Shown one piece after another: positions 17,117 through 26,177 of a stretch of 64,000 bases of DNA. Every line of letters begins with the position of its first letter. Position 1 is the stretch's first letter. The notes beneath the pieces are model-generated. The model saw only the letters and a program-made list of their open reading frames with translations. It was not told where the DNA came from and did no database searches. Origin of the DNA: Clostridium sp. AWRP (GTDB lineage: Bacteria > Bacillota > Clostridia > Clostridiales > Clostridiaceae). The position numbers and the translations under genes were made by a program. The stretch is taken from contig NZ_CP029758.2 of assembly GCF_004006395.2 (NCBI RefSeq), positions 248,001 to 312,000 on the forward strand, written 5' to 3'.

Positions 17117-17978
17117 CTTTGTAAACACCCCTTTTAAAAACTTTATCCATTTTATCTAAAAGTCCATATTGTAATATATTGTGTAGTAATTCTTCATTCT
17201 TTTTTATAGGAAGTTTTTCAAAAGTATTCATGCACTGTGCAGCACAAGTACCTAAAATGAAATCAATTCTAGTTTCTATTTCTTTAGAAAATTTTTCATA
17301 GCTTAAATTTTCTGCGTTAAAACATTTGTTTATAACATTAAATTTTCCCTTTGACATATCATCACGTAAATCATCTAAAGCATCTATAATATATATCCAT
17401 TTTCCAAGGTTATATCCAAGAAAGTACAGTTCCTCTTTAATTTTTTCACACTTAAAAGAACTTAATATAAATCCAGTAAGGTGTGCAAAAGGATGAGCTA
17501 TCATATCTATGGATTTATTATTAGTTTTCTTTTCAAGTTCATAAAGATTGCTTAAATTTTCTTTTATATGTATGAAAACTTTTTTATAATTTTCATCTGT
17601 TTTGTTAAAGTATGTTTTGAGACAAATCGAAAATATCTTGCTTTTTAAAGAATGTTCGTCGACTGTGTCATCCAAAAGTTTGAAATAACTTAGATATATA
17701 TTGCAAAAAGCTGCATATTTCAGAGAATCATTGTCCTTTAAAAAAATTTTTTTTTGCAGGGGATGAAGGATACATCTTTTTTTTACATAAGTTTGTTCAC
17801 CGGTTTCTAAAGAGTCTAAAAGCAGCGCAAGAAAAGTCATGTCATAATTTAGAGAGATCCTAGGAACATTTCCAATGTTATATTTTATGGACCTGCATAA
17901 TCCGCAATAATAAGCTTTAAATTTTTCATAATCTTTTATTTTAAGCTCCATTTTGTATGGAGTTACATAACCAAACAT
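17100..17978 (-). CDS. DUF5685-like protein
   Basis: 292 residues, soluble, mostly helical. The N terminus (MFGYVTPYKMELKIKDYEKFKAYYCGLCRSIKYN) with CGLC is characteristic of the family I know as DUF5685. Further cysteines (CILHP, CNIYL) and conserved-looking acidic runs (LDDTVDEHS, DALDDLRDD) resemble a helical, metal- or isoprenoid-binding fold, but no activity is known. Sits between CYTH and J-domain genes, 9 bases after the former and overlapping the latter. AGGAGA precedes the ATG. Confidence 0.65.
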   Translation of the reverse strand: MFGYVTPYKMELKIKDYEKFKAYYCGLCRSIKYNIGNVPRISLNYDMTFLALLLDSLETGEQTYVKKRCILHPLQKKIFLKDNDSLKYAAFCNIYLSYFKLLDDTVDEHSLKSKIFSICLKTYFNKTDENYKKVFIHIKENLSNLYELEKKTNNKSIDMIAHPFAHLTGFILSSFKCEKIKEELYFLGYNLGKWIYIIDALDDLRDDMSKGKFNVINKCFNAENLSYEKFSKEIETRIDFILGTCAAQCMNTFEKLPIKKNEELLHNILQYGLLDKMDKVFKRGVYKDEKSI

Positions 17979-17986
17979 AGATTCTC

Positions 17987-18517
17987 CTATTTTTCATTTA
18001 ATATTTCATATATAGTTTTGGAGGTAGTATCTTTTATGGAATATCCAAGTAACTCTACCAGTTCATTTAATTCACCATCACTTTTAGTTTCTATTTCTAT
18101 ATAAGGGAAAGGACAGAAGGATGTATCATTTATGTCTATTTCAATTAAGCTGTTTTTATATTTGTAACTTTCCCGATATTTTTTTATAGATTGAAGTAAA
18201 TTTAGTCCAAGTGATTTAAATATTTTTTTACCTGCTTCTGCGTCAAATATTTCAGTTTCATTTTCTTCCATTACTTTATATTTTTGCTGACTTAAAAGTT
18301 TTTTAGTAGTCATGTAAAAATGGGTTGAATTGTGGAGGAGATCTTCTACAACTCTTATTCTAGCATAGCCTTTATTTTTTATAAGACGTCCATCTTTAAA
18401 GTCATATATATAATTTGTTTGATTTTCCATTTTAACATTTATAGCTTTCATCTGTTTTAGTTTTAATCTTATATGATCAGGATCTATTTTTATTATTCTT
18501 GTTTCACACTCTTCCAA
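17987..18517 (-). CDS. CYTH-domain protein (triphosphate tunnel metalloenzyme fold)
   Basis: About 176 residues. The N-terminal EECETRIIKID contains the E-x-E-x-R/K strand that begins CYTH domains, followed by alternating basic and acidic strands (YARIRVVED, YMTTKKLL, ENETEIFD, YKNSLIEIDI, FPYIEIE) lining the expected tunnel. Members act on triphosphates (adenylate cyclase IV, thiamine or inorganic triphosphatase); which applies here is open. Start: GGGAG ends at the GTG of the longest frame, so TTG 18517 is better spaced. First gene of the DUF5685-DnaJ run. Confidence 0.75.
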   Translation of the reverse strand: MEECETRIIKIDPDHIRLKLKQMKAINVKMENQTNYIYDFKDGRLIKNKGYARIRVVEDLLHNSTHFYMTTKKLLSQQKYKVMEENETEIFDAEAGKKIFKSLGLNLLQSIKKYRESYKYKNSLIEIDINDTSFCPFPYIEIETKSDGELNELVELLGYSIKDTTSKTIYEILNEK

Positions 18518-18601
18518 AGAATTCACTCCCTATGAAAAACTATTGTTATTTTGAATTATACCATAAAAGTTAATATCTAAAGGTTAAATTAATAAAAATT
18601 T

Positions 18602-18642
18602 AATAAGAGGCTTCCTTAAACCTAATAAGGAAGCCTCTTATT
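18602..18642. terminator. bidirectional terminator after fba
   Basis: Seventeen-base perfect arms (18602-18618 and 18626-18642) with a 7-nt loop, followed by T-runs on both strands. Directly downstream of the fba stop. Confidence 0.85.
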
Positions 18643-18644
18643 TT

Positions 18645-19577
18645 TTATTTTAAGGAATTTGCAGAACCAAGAACATTATCTATTTTGTATTCTACTACTT
18701 TTTGTATTTCATCTCTTCCTGCACCTAAGTATTTTCTTGGATCGAAAACTTCTGGTTTATCTCCAAAAGTTTTTCTCACAGCAGCAGTCATAGCTAATCT
18801 CAAGTCAGTATCCATATTTATTTTGCATACAGCCATTGAAGAAGCTTTCCTAAGCATATCTATTGGTATTCCTTTAGCACCAGCTAAATTTCCTCCATAC
18901 TTATTGCAAGTTGCTACTGCTTCTTGATCTACAGCGGAAGCGCCATGAAGTACTATAGGAAAATCTGGAAGCTTTTCCTGAACTTTTTCAAGTATGTCAA
19001 ATCTTAATTTAGGTTTGAAGTTTGGTGGAAATTTGAATGCACCATGAGAAGTACCTATAGCTATTGCTAGTGAATCTATACCAGTTCTATTTACAAAGTC
19101 TTCTGCTTGATCTGGATCGGTATATATATGTTCTGCAGCAGATACATCATCTTCTACTCCAGCAAGTACACCAAGCTCTGCTTCCACTACTACTCCGTGG
19201 TCATGAGCATATTTTGCAACTTCCTGAGTTTTTGCTACATTTTCTTCATAATCAAAATGGGAACCATCAAACATTACTGAAGTAAAACCATTTTCTACAC
19301 ACAACTTTACAGTTTCAAAATCAGGACCATGATCTAAGTGAAGTGCAAGATCAATACCTGTTTCTTCTATTGCAGCGTCTACCATGGCTTTTAAATATTT
19401 AGGACCTGCATATTTTATTGCACCTGCTGAACATTGCAAAATAACAGCAGAGTTTTTTGCCTTTGCTCCATTAACTACACCTTGAATTATCTCCATATTA
19501 TTAATATTAAAAGCGCCTATTGAATATTTTCCTTCATAAGCTTTTTTGAACATGTTTTTAGTAGTAACTAATGCCAT
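18645..19577 (-). CDS. fba: class II fructose-1,6-bisphosphate aldolase
   Basis: Zinc-dependent aldolase of glycolysis/gluconeogenesis cleaving fructose-1,6-bisphosphate to GAP and DHAP. About 310 residues. Recognisable class II features: SIGAFNINNMEIIQG at the N terminus, LALHLDHGPDFE (zinc histidine and catalytic aspartate), SVMFDGSHFDYEEN, VEAELGVLAGVEDD, GTSHGAFKFPP (zinc histidine), LHGASAV and INMDTDLR (phosphate binding). Start: GGAAGGTGG sits between TTG 19595 and ATG 19577, so ATG 19577 (MALVTTKNM) is used. Monocistronic. Confidence 0.97.
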   Translation of the reverse strand: MALVTTKNMFKKAYEGKYSIGAFNINNMEIIQGVVNGAKAKNSAVILQCSAGAIKYAGPKYLKAMVDAAIEETGIDLALHLDHGPDFETVKLCVENGFTSVMFDGSHFDYEENVAKTQEVAKYAHDHGVVVEAELGVLAGVEDDVSAAEHIYTDPDQAEDFVNRTGIDSLAIAIGTSHGAFKFPPNFKPKLRFDILEKVQEKLPDFPIVLHGASAVDQEAVATCNKYGGNLAGAKGIPIDMLRKASSMAVCKINMDTDLRLAMTAAVRKTFGDKPEVFDPRKYLGAGRDEIQKVVEYKIDNVLGSANSLK

Positions 19578-19916
19578 TATTATTCCACCTTCCAATATAA
19601 TATTTTATAGCTATAATATAGGGATTCTAAGTGAAAGCTAGATGTATACACATGGATATATTATAAGCAATTCAGTTTATTCTTATGTTTTATTAATATA
19701 AAAATAAAATATTTTTACATATAAATCTATAAGTTTAAGTTATGAACCCTATATAAAGTTTTTAAAGTTATGGACAAACTTATTTTTTAAACATTTTTAC
19801 AATATTAGCTAGTTAAGCCTAAAGGTACTAAACGTACAATTACAGTATATCAGAAGTAAATCCTTTTTACCATAAATACAATATGGAATATATAAAATTT
19901 AAATAGAAAATTGAAT
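19578..19916. other. intergenic region upstream of fba, no gene seen
   Basis: About 340 very AT-rich bases between fba and the DUF4363 gene, both on the minus strand. Holds the fba ribosome binding site and presumably its promoter. The 20-base segment 19629-19648 recurs, 18 of 20 identical, at 28381-28400. No RNA family or ORF recognised. Confidence 0.5.
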
Positions 19917-20297
19917 TTAAAATAGATTTTGGATGTTTAATTGCTCCATTTTCAGTATGTGATGCAGCAAATTTTTTATTACATTTATAGAGGCTAGGGA
20001 TTCTTCTCCATTTCTATATGTTATATGCTGCATTAATTTCCATAACTCACTGTTTATATTGTCTATTTCATTATGATTTGAAAAAATTGATACCTTTGGT
20101 GAATATTTTTTCCACTGAACCATGAAATTCTCATAATTCTTACGGGCTTCATCCCAGGAATTTGATTCAATGGATTTTTCTATTTTTATGTTTGAACTTT
20201 CTAATTTACTACATATTGTATTTAAATATTGTATTGAAAATAGTATAGATAGCATCATCAGTATGAATAGGGTAAAAGATGTTATAGAACTTTTCAT
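19917..20297 (-). CDS. DUF4363-like small membrane-anchored protein
   Basis: 126 residues: one N-terminal hydrophobic span (about 6-26) followed by an extracellular helical domain (CSKLESSNIKIEKSIESNSWDEARKNYENF, WKKYSPKVSIFSNHNEID). This pattern and its position directly after a DUF421 gene match the DUF4363 family. Overlaps the DUF421 gene by 4 bases (ATGA-type coupling). Function unknown; the pairing suggests the two proteins act together at the membrane. Confidence 0.7.
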   Translation of the reverse strand: MKSSITSFTLFILMMLSILFSIQYLNTICSKLESSNIKIEKSIESNSWDEARKNYENFMVQWKKYSPKVSIFSNHNEIDNINSELWKLMQHITYRNGEESLASINVIKNLLHHILKMEQLNIQNLF

Positions 20298-20989
20298 TTA
20301 ATCACATCCTGTGTATTTTTTTCTTTTAGTTGGTAATAAAATTTTCCTTTTGAATCCAGTAAAGCTACTAATATGTTTTTTGTAGAAATTATGCTGTTTT
20401 TCTTCATCATTTGTTTGAGCCAAGCTTCATCCTTTTTTGCTATAATTAAATTTTTAAAGTTTATTTTACCATCTATTATGAGTGTTATGGGTAGTACATC
20501 TTGAGAAGGTTTTATTTTTAAATCCGTTTTAGTTACAGGGGTGAGTTCGGTTTTAGGTATAACAGAAAGTTGACCACTGGTTTCAAGTATGGCATATTCT
20601 ACATCGGATAAATTGTAATATCCTTGCATTCTCAGTTCTTCCATTAAATCATTTATATTAAATTTTTCATCCTTTAATTTTTTTAAGTCCAGCTTTCCTT
20701 TATCAATTAATATGGTTGGTTTTCCACTAAAAAACAATCTTATTTTTTCGCTTTTAAGCTGGAGCAGCGCTAAAAGAGTTTGTAAAGTCAAAAGAGTTAT
20801 TATTGGAATTATACCGTGAATTATAGAAATTCTGGTATCTTGCATTGGAAGAGAAGCTAATTCGGATATCATTATTGCTACAGCTAATTCAAAAGGTTCC
20901 ATTTCACCTATCTGCTTTTTACCCATAAGCCTCATGGATATTACAACTAGTAAATATAAGATAATAGTTCTAAAAAGTACTATGAACAT
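20294..20989 (-). CDS. DUF421 (YetF-like) membrane protein
   Basis: About 231 residues: three N-terminal membrane spans (roughly 1-85) with the family-typical RLMGKKQIGEMEPFELAVAIMISELASLP, then a cytoplasmic beta-rich domain with two similar halves (GKPTILIDKGKLD..., INDLMEELRMQGYYNLSDVEYAILETSGQLSVIPK). These match the YetF/DUF421 family, linked in spore-formers to spore membrane proteins but without an assigned reaction. Start: GAAGGGTGG serves ATG 20989 rather than the TTG at 21013. Forms a two-gene operon with the DUF4363 gene. Confidence 0.85.
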   Translation of the reverse strand: MFIVLFRTIILYLLVVISMRLMGKKQIGEMEPFELAVAIMISELASLPMQDTRISIIHGIIPIITLLTLQTLLALLQLKSEKIRLFFSGKPTILIDKGKLDLKKLKDEKFNINDLMEELRMQGYYNLSDVEYAILETSGQLSVIPKTELTPVTKTDLKIKPSQDVLPITLIIDGKINFKNLIIAKKDEAWLKQMMKKNSIISTKNILVALLDSKGKFYYQLKEKNTQDVIK

Positions 20990-21161
20990 AAAATACCACC
21001 CTTCAAGTTGCAAATTATATATTGAAAATATATATCTATTTATATATTTACATTAATACAAAAAAATATAAGTAAAAATGAGAACATTTTAGAATAAATA
21101 TGAAGTATAATGATAGTAGCACTTAATTTAGTAAGATATTTAGGTCAAAGGGGATGATTAT

Positions 21162-22877
21162 ATGGGGAAGGTAAGTACTAAATTGATGTACAAAGATATT
21201 TGTGAAATACAAGAGAAAGACAGAAAAGATTTATTAAATCTTAAAGTTGGGCAGAAAGATATATTGGTTAAAAAGGGAACAAGTTTGTATAAAATATTTA
21301 AGGACAATTATCCTGTACAGGACATACCTGTGGTACTTGCGAAAGTCAATGAAGAATATTTTGAACTTACTAATTCATTAGAGAAATCTGGGACTTTTAA
21401 GATAGTAGATATAAGGGACAAGTTAGGAAATAAAACCTATGCAAGAACACTTCAATTTGTTCTTATTAAAGCTGTATATGATTTATTTAATGGGGCAAAA
21501 GTTACTATAGAGCATTCTTTAAGTAAAGGTATATTTGGGGAAATTCATAAAGATACTCCTCTTTGTGAAGATGATATAAAGAAGATAAAAAAGAAAATGG
21601 AAGAGATAATAAAACAGGATATACCTATAAAAAAAATAGGGATGCCTAAAGAATGTGCAATAGAGATTTTTAGGAACTATGGTATGGAAGATAAAGTAAG
21701 ACTTTTAAATTATGTAAAGACAGATGAGGTAAAGTTATATGAATTAGATGGCAGATATGACTATTTTTATGGATCTATGGCATTTTCTACGGGAGTATTG
21801 AAGATATTTGATTTAATGTATTATGAGCCAGGATTTATACTAAGGTATCCTGTGGAATCTGATCCTCATAACTTGCCTAAATTTGTAGAATATAAAAAAT
21901 TAAGCAAGATATTTTATGAAACTGAAAAATGGGGAAATATACTTGAAGTAGGAGATGTAGGATCTCTAAATCATAAAGTTGAAAATAAAGAAATTGCATA
22001 CATGATAAGGGTAGCGGAGGCACTTCATGAAAAGAAAATTGCTTATATATCTGATATGATAAGCGAAAGAAAAAATGTAAAAGTTGTGTTGATTGCAGGA
22101 CCAAGTTCTTCTGGAAAAACTACTTTTTCAAAAAGACTTTCAATACAATTAAGAGTTAATGGAATAATACCTGTGCCAATTTCACTGGATGATTACTTTG
22201 TAGATAGGGATCATACACCGAAAGATGAAAATGGGAATTATGATTTTGAATCTATATATGCCCTTGATTTAAAACTTTTTAATGATGATCTAGAAGCACT
22301 TATGAGGGGAGAAGAAATTGAAGTACCCACATTTGATTTTAAAACAGGATGTAGAAAATGGGTTGGCAACAAGCTGAGGCTTCCGGAAAAAGGTGTAATT
22401 GTAATTGAAGGAATACATGGATTGAATGAACTTCTTACTTCTGCTATTCCAAAAGAAAATAAATTTAAAATATATATAAGTGCTCTTACTCAATTAAACT
22501 TAGATAATCATAATAGAATAGCTACTACTGATGTGAGAATTATAAGGAGAATAGTTAGAGATTTCCTTTTTAGAGGGTATAGTGCGGAAGATACTTTAAA
22601 GATGTGGCCTTCTATAAAAAATGGAGAAGAAAAAAATATATTTGTATTTCAGGAAAATGCAGATGTTATGTTTAATTCTACGTTAGTGTACGAGCTGTGT
22701 GTACTAAAGGATTATGCACTTAAAGAATTGGACGGTATAAGTAGCTCTAGCCCTGTGTATTATGAAGCATTGAGACTTAAAAGTTTCCTCCATTTCTTTA
22801 AATCAGTGGATGTTAAGTTTGTTCCCGATAATTCTATTTTAAGGGAATTTATAGGCGGAAGTTGTTTCTATAGTTGA
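21162..22877 (+). CDS. nucleoside kinase: ThrRS-like N terminus fused to a uridine-kinase-type P-loop domain
   Basis: 571 residues. The first 70 residues are TGS-like (VKKGTSLYKIFKDNYP... VVLAKVNEEYFEL) and about 90-270 resembles the second domain of threonyl-tRNA synthetase (KTYARTLQFVLIKAVYDLF, IEHSLSKGIFGEI), but the HxxxH zinc motif of ThrRS editing is not visible. The kinase part starts at about 305: Walker A GPSSSGKTTFSKR (313 onward), SLDDYFVDRDHTPKDENG, and VIVIEGIHGLNELL (Walker B region), close to uridine/phosphoribulokinase folds. Probably phosphorylates a nucleoside; the fused part may bind RNA or amino acid. ATG follows AAAGGGGATGA. Upstream of larB by 45 bases. Confidence 0.85.
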   Translation: MGKVSTKLMYKDICEIQEKDRKDLLNLKVGQKDILVKKGTSLYKIFKDNYPVQDIPVVLAKVNEEYFELTNSLEKSGTFKIVDIRDKLGNKTYARTLQFVLIKAVYDLFNGAKVTIEHSLSKGIFGEIHKDTPLCEDDIKKIKKKMEEIIKQDIPIKKIGMPKECAIEIFRNYGMEDKVRLLNYVKTDEVKLYELDGRYDYFYGSMAFSTGVLKIFDLMYYEPGFILRYPVESDPHNLPKFVEYKKLSKIFYETEKWGNILEVGDVGSLNHKVENKEIAYMIRVAEALHEKKIAYISDMISERKNVKVVLIAGPSSSGKTTFSKRLSIQLRVNGIIPVPISLDDYFVDRDHTPKDENGNYDFESIYALDLKLFNDDLEALMRGEEIEVPTFDFKTGCRKWVGNKLRLPEKGVIVIEGIHGLNELLTSAIPKENKFKIYISALTQLNLDNHNRIATTDVRIIRRIVRDFLFRGYSAEDTLKMWPSIKNGEEKNIFVFQENADVMFNSTLVYELCVLKDYALKELDGISSSSPVYYEALRLKSFLHFFKSVDVKFVPDNSILREFIGGSCFYS

Positions 22878-22922
22878 TAATTGTTATGGCATAAATAACT
22901 TTACTTTATGAGGTGAAAAAAA

Positions 22923-23669
22923 ATGGATGAATCAGAACTCAGAAATCTGCTAGAAAATATTAAAGAAAACAAAACAGGGGTGGAAGAAGGAATTGAAAAA
23001 TTGAAGGATCTTCCATTTAAAGATTTAGGATATGCTATGGTAGACAACCATAGAGAAATAAGAGTTGGCTACCCTGAAATAATATATTGTGAAGGTAAAA
23101 CTGTAGATCAGGTAAAGGGAATTGTTGAGTTTATGCTTACCAAAGATAATAATATACTGGGAACTAGAGCTAGTAAAGAAATGTATAAAGCTGTAAAAGA
23201 AATTTGCCCTTATGCAAAGTATAATGAATCAGGGAGAACTATAACTATAGTAAAAAACTCCAAAGAGAAGACGGAATCATATATAGCTATAGTTACGGCA
23301 GGAACATCAGATATACCTGTAGCAGAAGAGGCTTTTGAAACTGCTAATATTTTTGGAAATAAAGTAGAAAAAATTTTTGATGTAGGTGTAGCGGGAATAC
23401 ACAGGATGTTTAATAAATTAGATACTATAAGAAAAGCTAAAGTAATTATAGTAATTGCAGGTATGGAAGGTGCACTTGCTAGCGTCATAGGAGGTCTTGT
23501 TGATAAACCTGTTATTGCAGTACCTACAAGTGTAGGATACGGAGCGAGTTTTGGAGGAATAGCTGCTCTTCTTTCAATGCTTAACAGTTGTGCCAGCGGG
23601 GTAAGTGTAGTAAATATTGATAATGGATTTGGGGCAGGATATATTGCTAGTATTATAAACAAGCTTTAG
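22923..23669 (+). CDS. larB: nickel-pincer cofactor biosynthesis protein LarB
   Basis: 248 residues, cytoplasmic. LarB carboxylates nicotinic acid adenine dinucleotide in the first step of nickel-pincer nucleotide synthesis for lactate racemase-type enzymes. N-terminal helical segment, middle VGYPEIIYCEGKTVDQVKGI typical of LarB, and a C-terminal PurE-like domain (IAIVTAGTSDIPVAEEA, VIAGMEGALASVIGGL, PTSVGYGASFGGIAALLSMLNSC). Formerly annotated as AIR carboxylase; the extra N-terminal domain separates it from PurE. larC, larE and larA are not in this window. Strong terminator follows. Confidence 0.88.
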   Translation: MDESELRNLLENIKENKTGVEEGIEKLKDLPFKDLGYAMVDNHREIRVGYPEIIYCEGKTVDQVKGIVEFMLTKDNNILGTRASKEMYKAVKEICPYAKYNESGRTITIVKNSKEKTESYIAIVTAGTSDIPVAEEAFETANIFGNKVEKIFDVGVAGIHRMFNKLDTIRKAKVIIVIAGMEGALASVIGGLVDKPVIAVPTSVGYGASFGGIAALLSMLNSCASGVSVVNIDNGFGAGYIASIINKL

Positions 23670-23716
23670 GTAAACAGAGTTTCTGGTATTATATTTCGCA
23701 GATGTAAGTTAAAAAG

Positions 23717-23757
23717 ATCCTGTTGCACTAAAAAACTAGTGTAACAGGATTTTTTTA
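23717..23757. terminator. terminator between larB and the STAS gene
   Basis: Fourteen-base arms (23717-23730 and 23737-23750, one G-U pair) with a 6-nt loop and T7 on the plus strand; A-run on the other side makes it usable from both converging units. Confidence 0.85.
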
Positions 23758-23758
23758 G

Positions 23759-24043
23759 TTAATTATTTATTTCAAATACCTTATCTAATCGTGTCATATT
23801 AAAAATTTTCATAACATCTGCATTTCTAACTGAATAAAGTTTAAAGCTCCCATTCATGCTTTGGCATTTTTTGTAAATTGAAACTAAAACTCCAAGTCCA
23901 GTACTATCAATAAAAGTACACTTACTAAAATCCAATGAAAAGTTTTTTTCACCTTTATCTATTAGAGAATTAAGTTTTTGTCTAAGATCATCTGCTTCAT
24001 CAACAGCAAAGTTTTCTGGTATTTCAATATTTAAATCCTTCAT
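23759..24043 (-). CDS. STAS-domain anti-sigma factor antagonist
   Basis: 94 residues, a single STAS domain. The phosphorylatable-serine motif is intact in SKCTFIDSTGLGVLVSIYKKC (DSTG around residue 48-51). In partner-switching systems this serine is phosphorylated by an RsbW/SpoIIAB-like kinase and dephosphorylated by a PP2C phosphatase; both are encoded just upstream on the same strand. Follows the chemotaxis receptor gene by 11 bases. No sigma factor gene is nearby, so the output is unknown. Confidence 0.9.
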   Translation of the reverse strand: MKDLNIEIPENFAVDEADDLRQKLNSLIDKGEKNFSLDFSKCTFIDSTGLGVLVSIYKKCQSMNGSFKLYSVRNADVMKIFNMTRLDKVFEINN

Positions 24044-24054
24044 TTTAAATCACC

Positions 24055-26043
24055 TCAAATTGTAAATTTTTCTACAAGATTGTTTAAGGATACGGCTAAT
24101 GCACTAGATTCTTCAGCACTAGCTGCCACATTTTCAATTGCTGAATTTTGTTCTTCAGCAGATGCGGCAACTTCTTCACTGCTAGCTGCAGTGTTTTCAG
24201 TAATAGTGGCAACTGTATTAATAAGATTTACTATTTTATCAGAAGTAGCAACTTCATCTTTTGTCACATCTACTATTTCATTTACATTGTTCGATATTTG
24301 ATTTACGGCGTCTATGATGCTTACAAAAGATTTATCGGCATCTTTTGCTATTACTACACCAGATTTAACTGCATCCTTGCTGGAATTCATGTTTTTTACA
24401 GCTTTGGTTATTTCATTTACCATTTCGCTTACCAATGAAGATATTTCATTTGCTCCAGTGTTAGTTTCTTCTGAAAGTTTACGAACTTCTTCTGCCACTA
24501 CGGTAAAGCCCTTTCCGTGTTCTCCTGCTCTTGCTGCTTCAATAGCTGCGTTTAGTGCTAGTAAGTTAGTTTGAGATGAAATACTGTTTATAGTATCAAT
24601 AATTCCACTTACTTTTTTAGAAAGCTTCTGCAGGACTTTTAAAGTAGTTTCTGTTTCAACTGATGATTTACGGATATTTTCAATGGCATCAACTGTATTT
24701 TCAATTTTATTTCTTCCTTCTTCTGCAGTGTCCATGGTATGTTTGGAATTCTTTTTAGCTGTGAGTGCCCTATTTTGCGATATTTGAACCAAACTTGACA
24801 GTTGAACCAAGACTTCTGATACTTCTACAATAGAGCTATTCTGAGTTTCAGCATCTTGTGCAACTTTTTCTATAGTGCCAGCCATTTGTTCTGTTGTAGA
24901 ACTTATTTCCTCATTAGAAGAGGCTAGTTCTTGTGAAGAAGCAGCCAAATTTTCTGATGCATCTCTGACATTATGTATTGTATTATGCTGATGTTCAATC
25001 ATTTTATTAAAGTATTCACCTAATGTCTGTAATTCGTCTTCTGTATTTATTTTAGACCTTACAGTTAGGTTACCCTCACCAGCTTTGGTCATTAAACTTT
25101 CTAATTGTTTAATTGGATTTATTATATCTCTCATAGAAAATCTATATGATAAAAATATTGTAATAAGTAAAGCTAATATAGCTATTATAATTGTAAAATT
25201 TCTAATACTTGAAGCAGGAGACATATATGTACTGCAGTCAGCTTCTACTGCTATAATCCAATTATTATTGGAAACAAATTTTCCAAACTTACGTGATCCG
25301 TTATAGCTATAGTATCCTTCAGAAGTTCTACTTGATTTAGCTTCATTTATTAAAGATTTTAACTGGCTATTAGAGTTATTTAAAATATTCTCTTTAAATA
25401 CTTTATCTGTTTTAGGATGAGAGATAATAAGCCCATCTTTATTAATCATATATGCATATCCAAAGTTACCTAATTTGATGTTAGATACTCCTTTAAAAGG
25501 TATTATTCCGATTAATGTACCTACAATTTTATTGTCAATTTTTAAAGGATGAGCGATTCCTATTACAGGTTTGCCTGTAACTTTTGATATTAAAACAGTT
25601 TTTTTATCAGTGTTTTTAGAGCCTTCTAAAGCGTTTTTGACATAGTCTCTATCACTATAGTCAACGGTATAATTTTCACTTGAATTACTAATAATTCCTT
25701 TAGCTGATGTATTTGTGATAACTAGACTTTCTATTATACTACTGTTTTCTTTTTGTATTTTTTGTAGATAATTATAGACTTCATTGTTGTAGGTGGTATC
25801 ACCTGAGGCAATTTTTGCCATACGTTCATCAGAACTTAAAATTTTAATATACTTGTCCACCGAATCTACTTTTTCATCTATAGACTGTACTGTTTGACTT
25901 GAAGTACTTTCTAATTGGTTTTTAATTGTATTTTGTAATAAACTAGAAGTCCTAATATAAGAGAAAGTTCCTAAAATAATAAGAGGGACAGTTATAAATA
26001 CAAAGAACATTAAACCTAATTTATTTTTTAAACTTTTTTTCAT
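24055..26043 (-). CDS. methyl-accepting chemotaxis protein with extracellular Cache sensor
   Basis: 662 residues. First span about 9-28; extracellular dCache-type sensor about 35-275 (NTSAKGIISNSSENY..., YMINKDGLIISHPKTD); second span about 282-302; HAMP about 303-357; long cytoplasmic signalling coiled coil with the conserved hairpin tip ISSQTNLLALNAAIEAARAG. Ends in FTI with no CheR/CheB-tethering pentapeptide. Unusually it lies inside an operon with PP2C phosphatase, RsbW-like kinase and STAS protein, so it may feed a partner switch rather than, or as well as, CheA. Ligand unknown. Confidence 0.92.
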   Translation of the reverse strand: MKKSLKNKLGLMFFVFITVPLIILGTFSYIRTSSLLQNTIKNQLESTSSQTVQSIDEKVDSVDKYIKILSSDERMAKIASGDTTYNNEVYNYLQKIQKENSSIIESLVITNTSAKGIISNSSENYTVDYSDRDYVKNALEGSKNTDKKTVLISKVTGKPVIGIAHPLKIDNKIVGTLIGIIPFKGVSNIKLGNFGYAYMINKDGLIISHPKTDKVFKENILNNSNSQLKSLINEAKSSRTSEGYYSYNGSRKFGKFVSNNNWIIAVEADCSTYMSPASSIRNFTIIIAILALLITIFLSYRFSMRDIINPIKQLESLMTKAGEGNLTVRSKINTEDELQTLGEYFNKMIEHQHNTIHNVRDASENLAASSQELASSNEEISSTTEQMAGTIEKVAQDAETQNSSIVEVSEVLVQLSSLVQISQNRALTAKKNSKHTMDTAEEGRNKIENTVDAIENIRKSSVETETTLKVLQKLSKKVSGIIDTINSISSQTNLLALNAAIEAARAGEHGKGFTVVAEEVRKLSEETNTGANEISSLVSEMVNEITKAVKNMNSSKDAVKSGVVIAKDADKSFVSIIDAVNQISNNVNEIVDVTKDEVATSDKIVNLINTVATITENTAASSEEVAASAEEQNSAIENVAASAEESSALAVSLNNLVEKFTI

Positions 26044-26086
26044 TAAAATACCTCCAAACTTTCATACTCTTGTTTAATCGCTAAAA

Positions 26087-26111
26087 CTCCCATCTTCTAT
26101 AAAAATGGGAG
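26087..26111 (-). terminator. possible attenuator between the RsbW-like and MCP genes
   Basis: Seven-base arms CTCCCAT / ATGGGAG with an 11-nt loop and a TTTT on the minus strand, 44 bases before the MCP start. It could reduce read-through from the phosphatase-kinase pair into MCP-STAS. Confidence 0.45.
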
Positions 26112-26177
26112 ATAAATAAATTTTACACTTGGGTAAGTTTTTAAAATAATTATAATGATGAATATTATTGTTATTTT

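Noticed and set aside
23210..23662. 150-codon minus-strand frame opposite larB
   Set aside because: Mirror of the PurE-like domain; no ribosome binding site or homologous motif.
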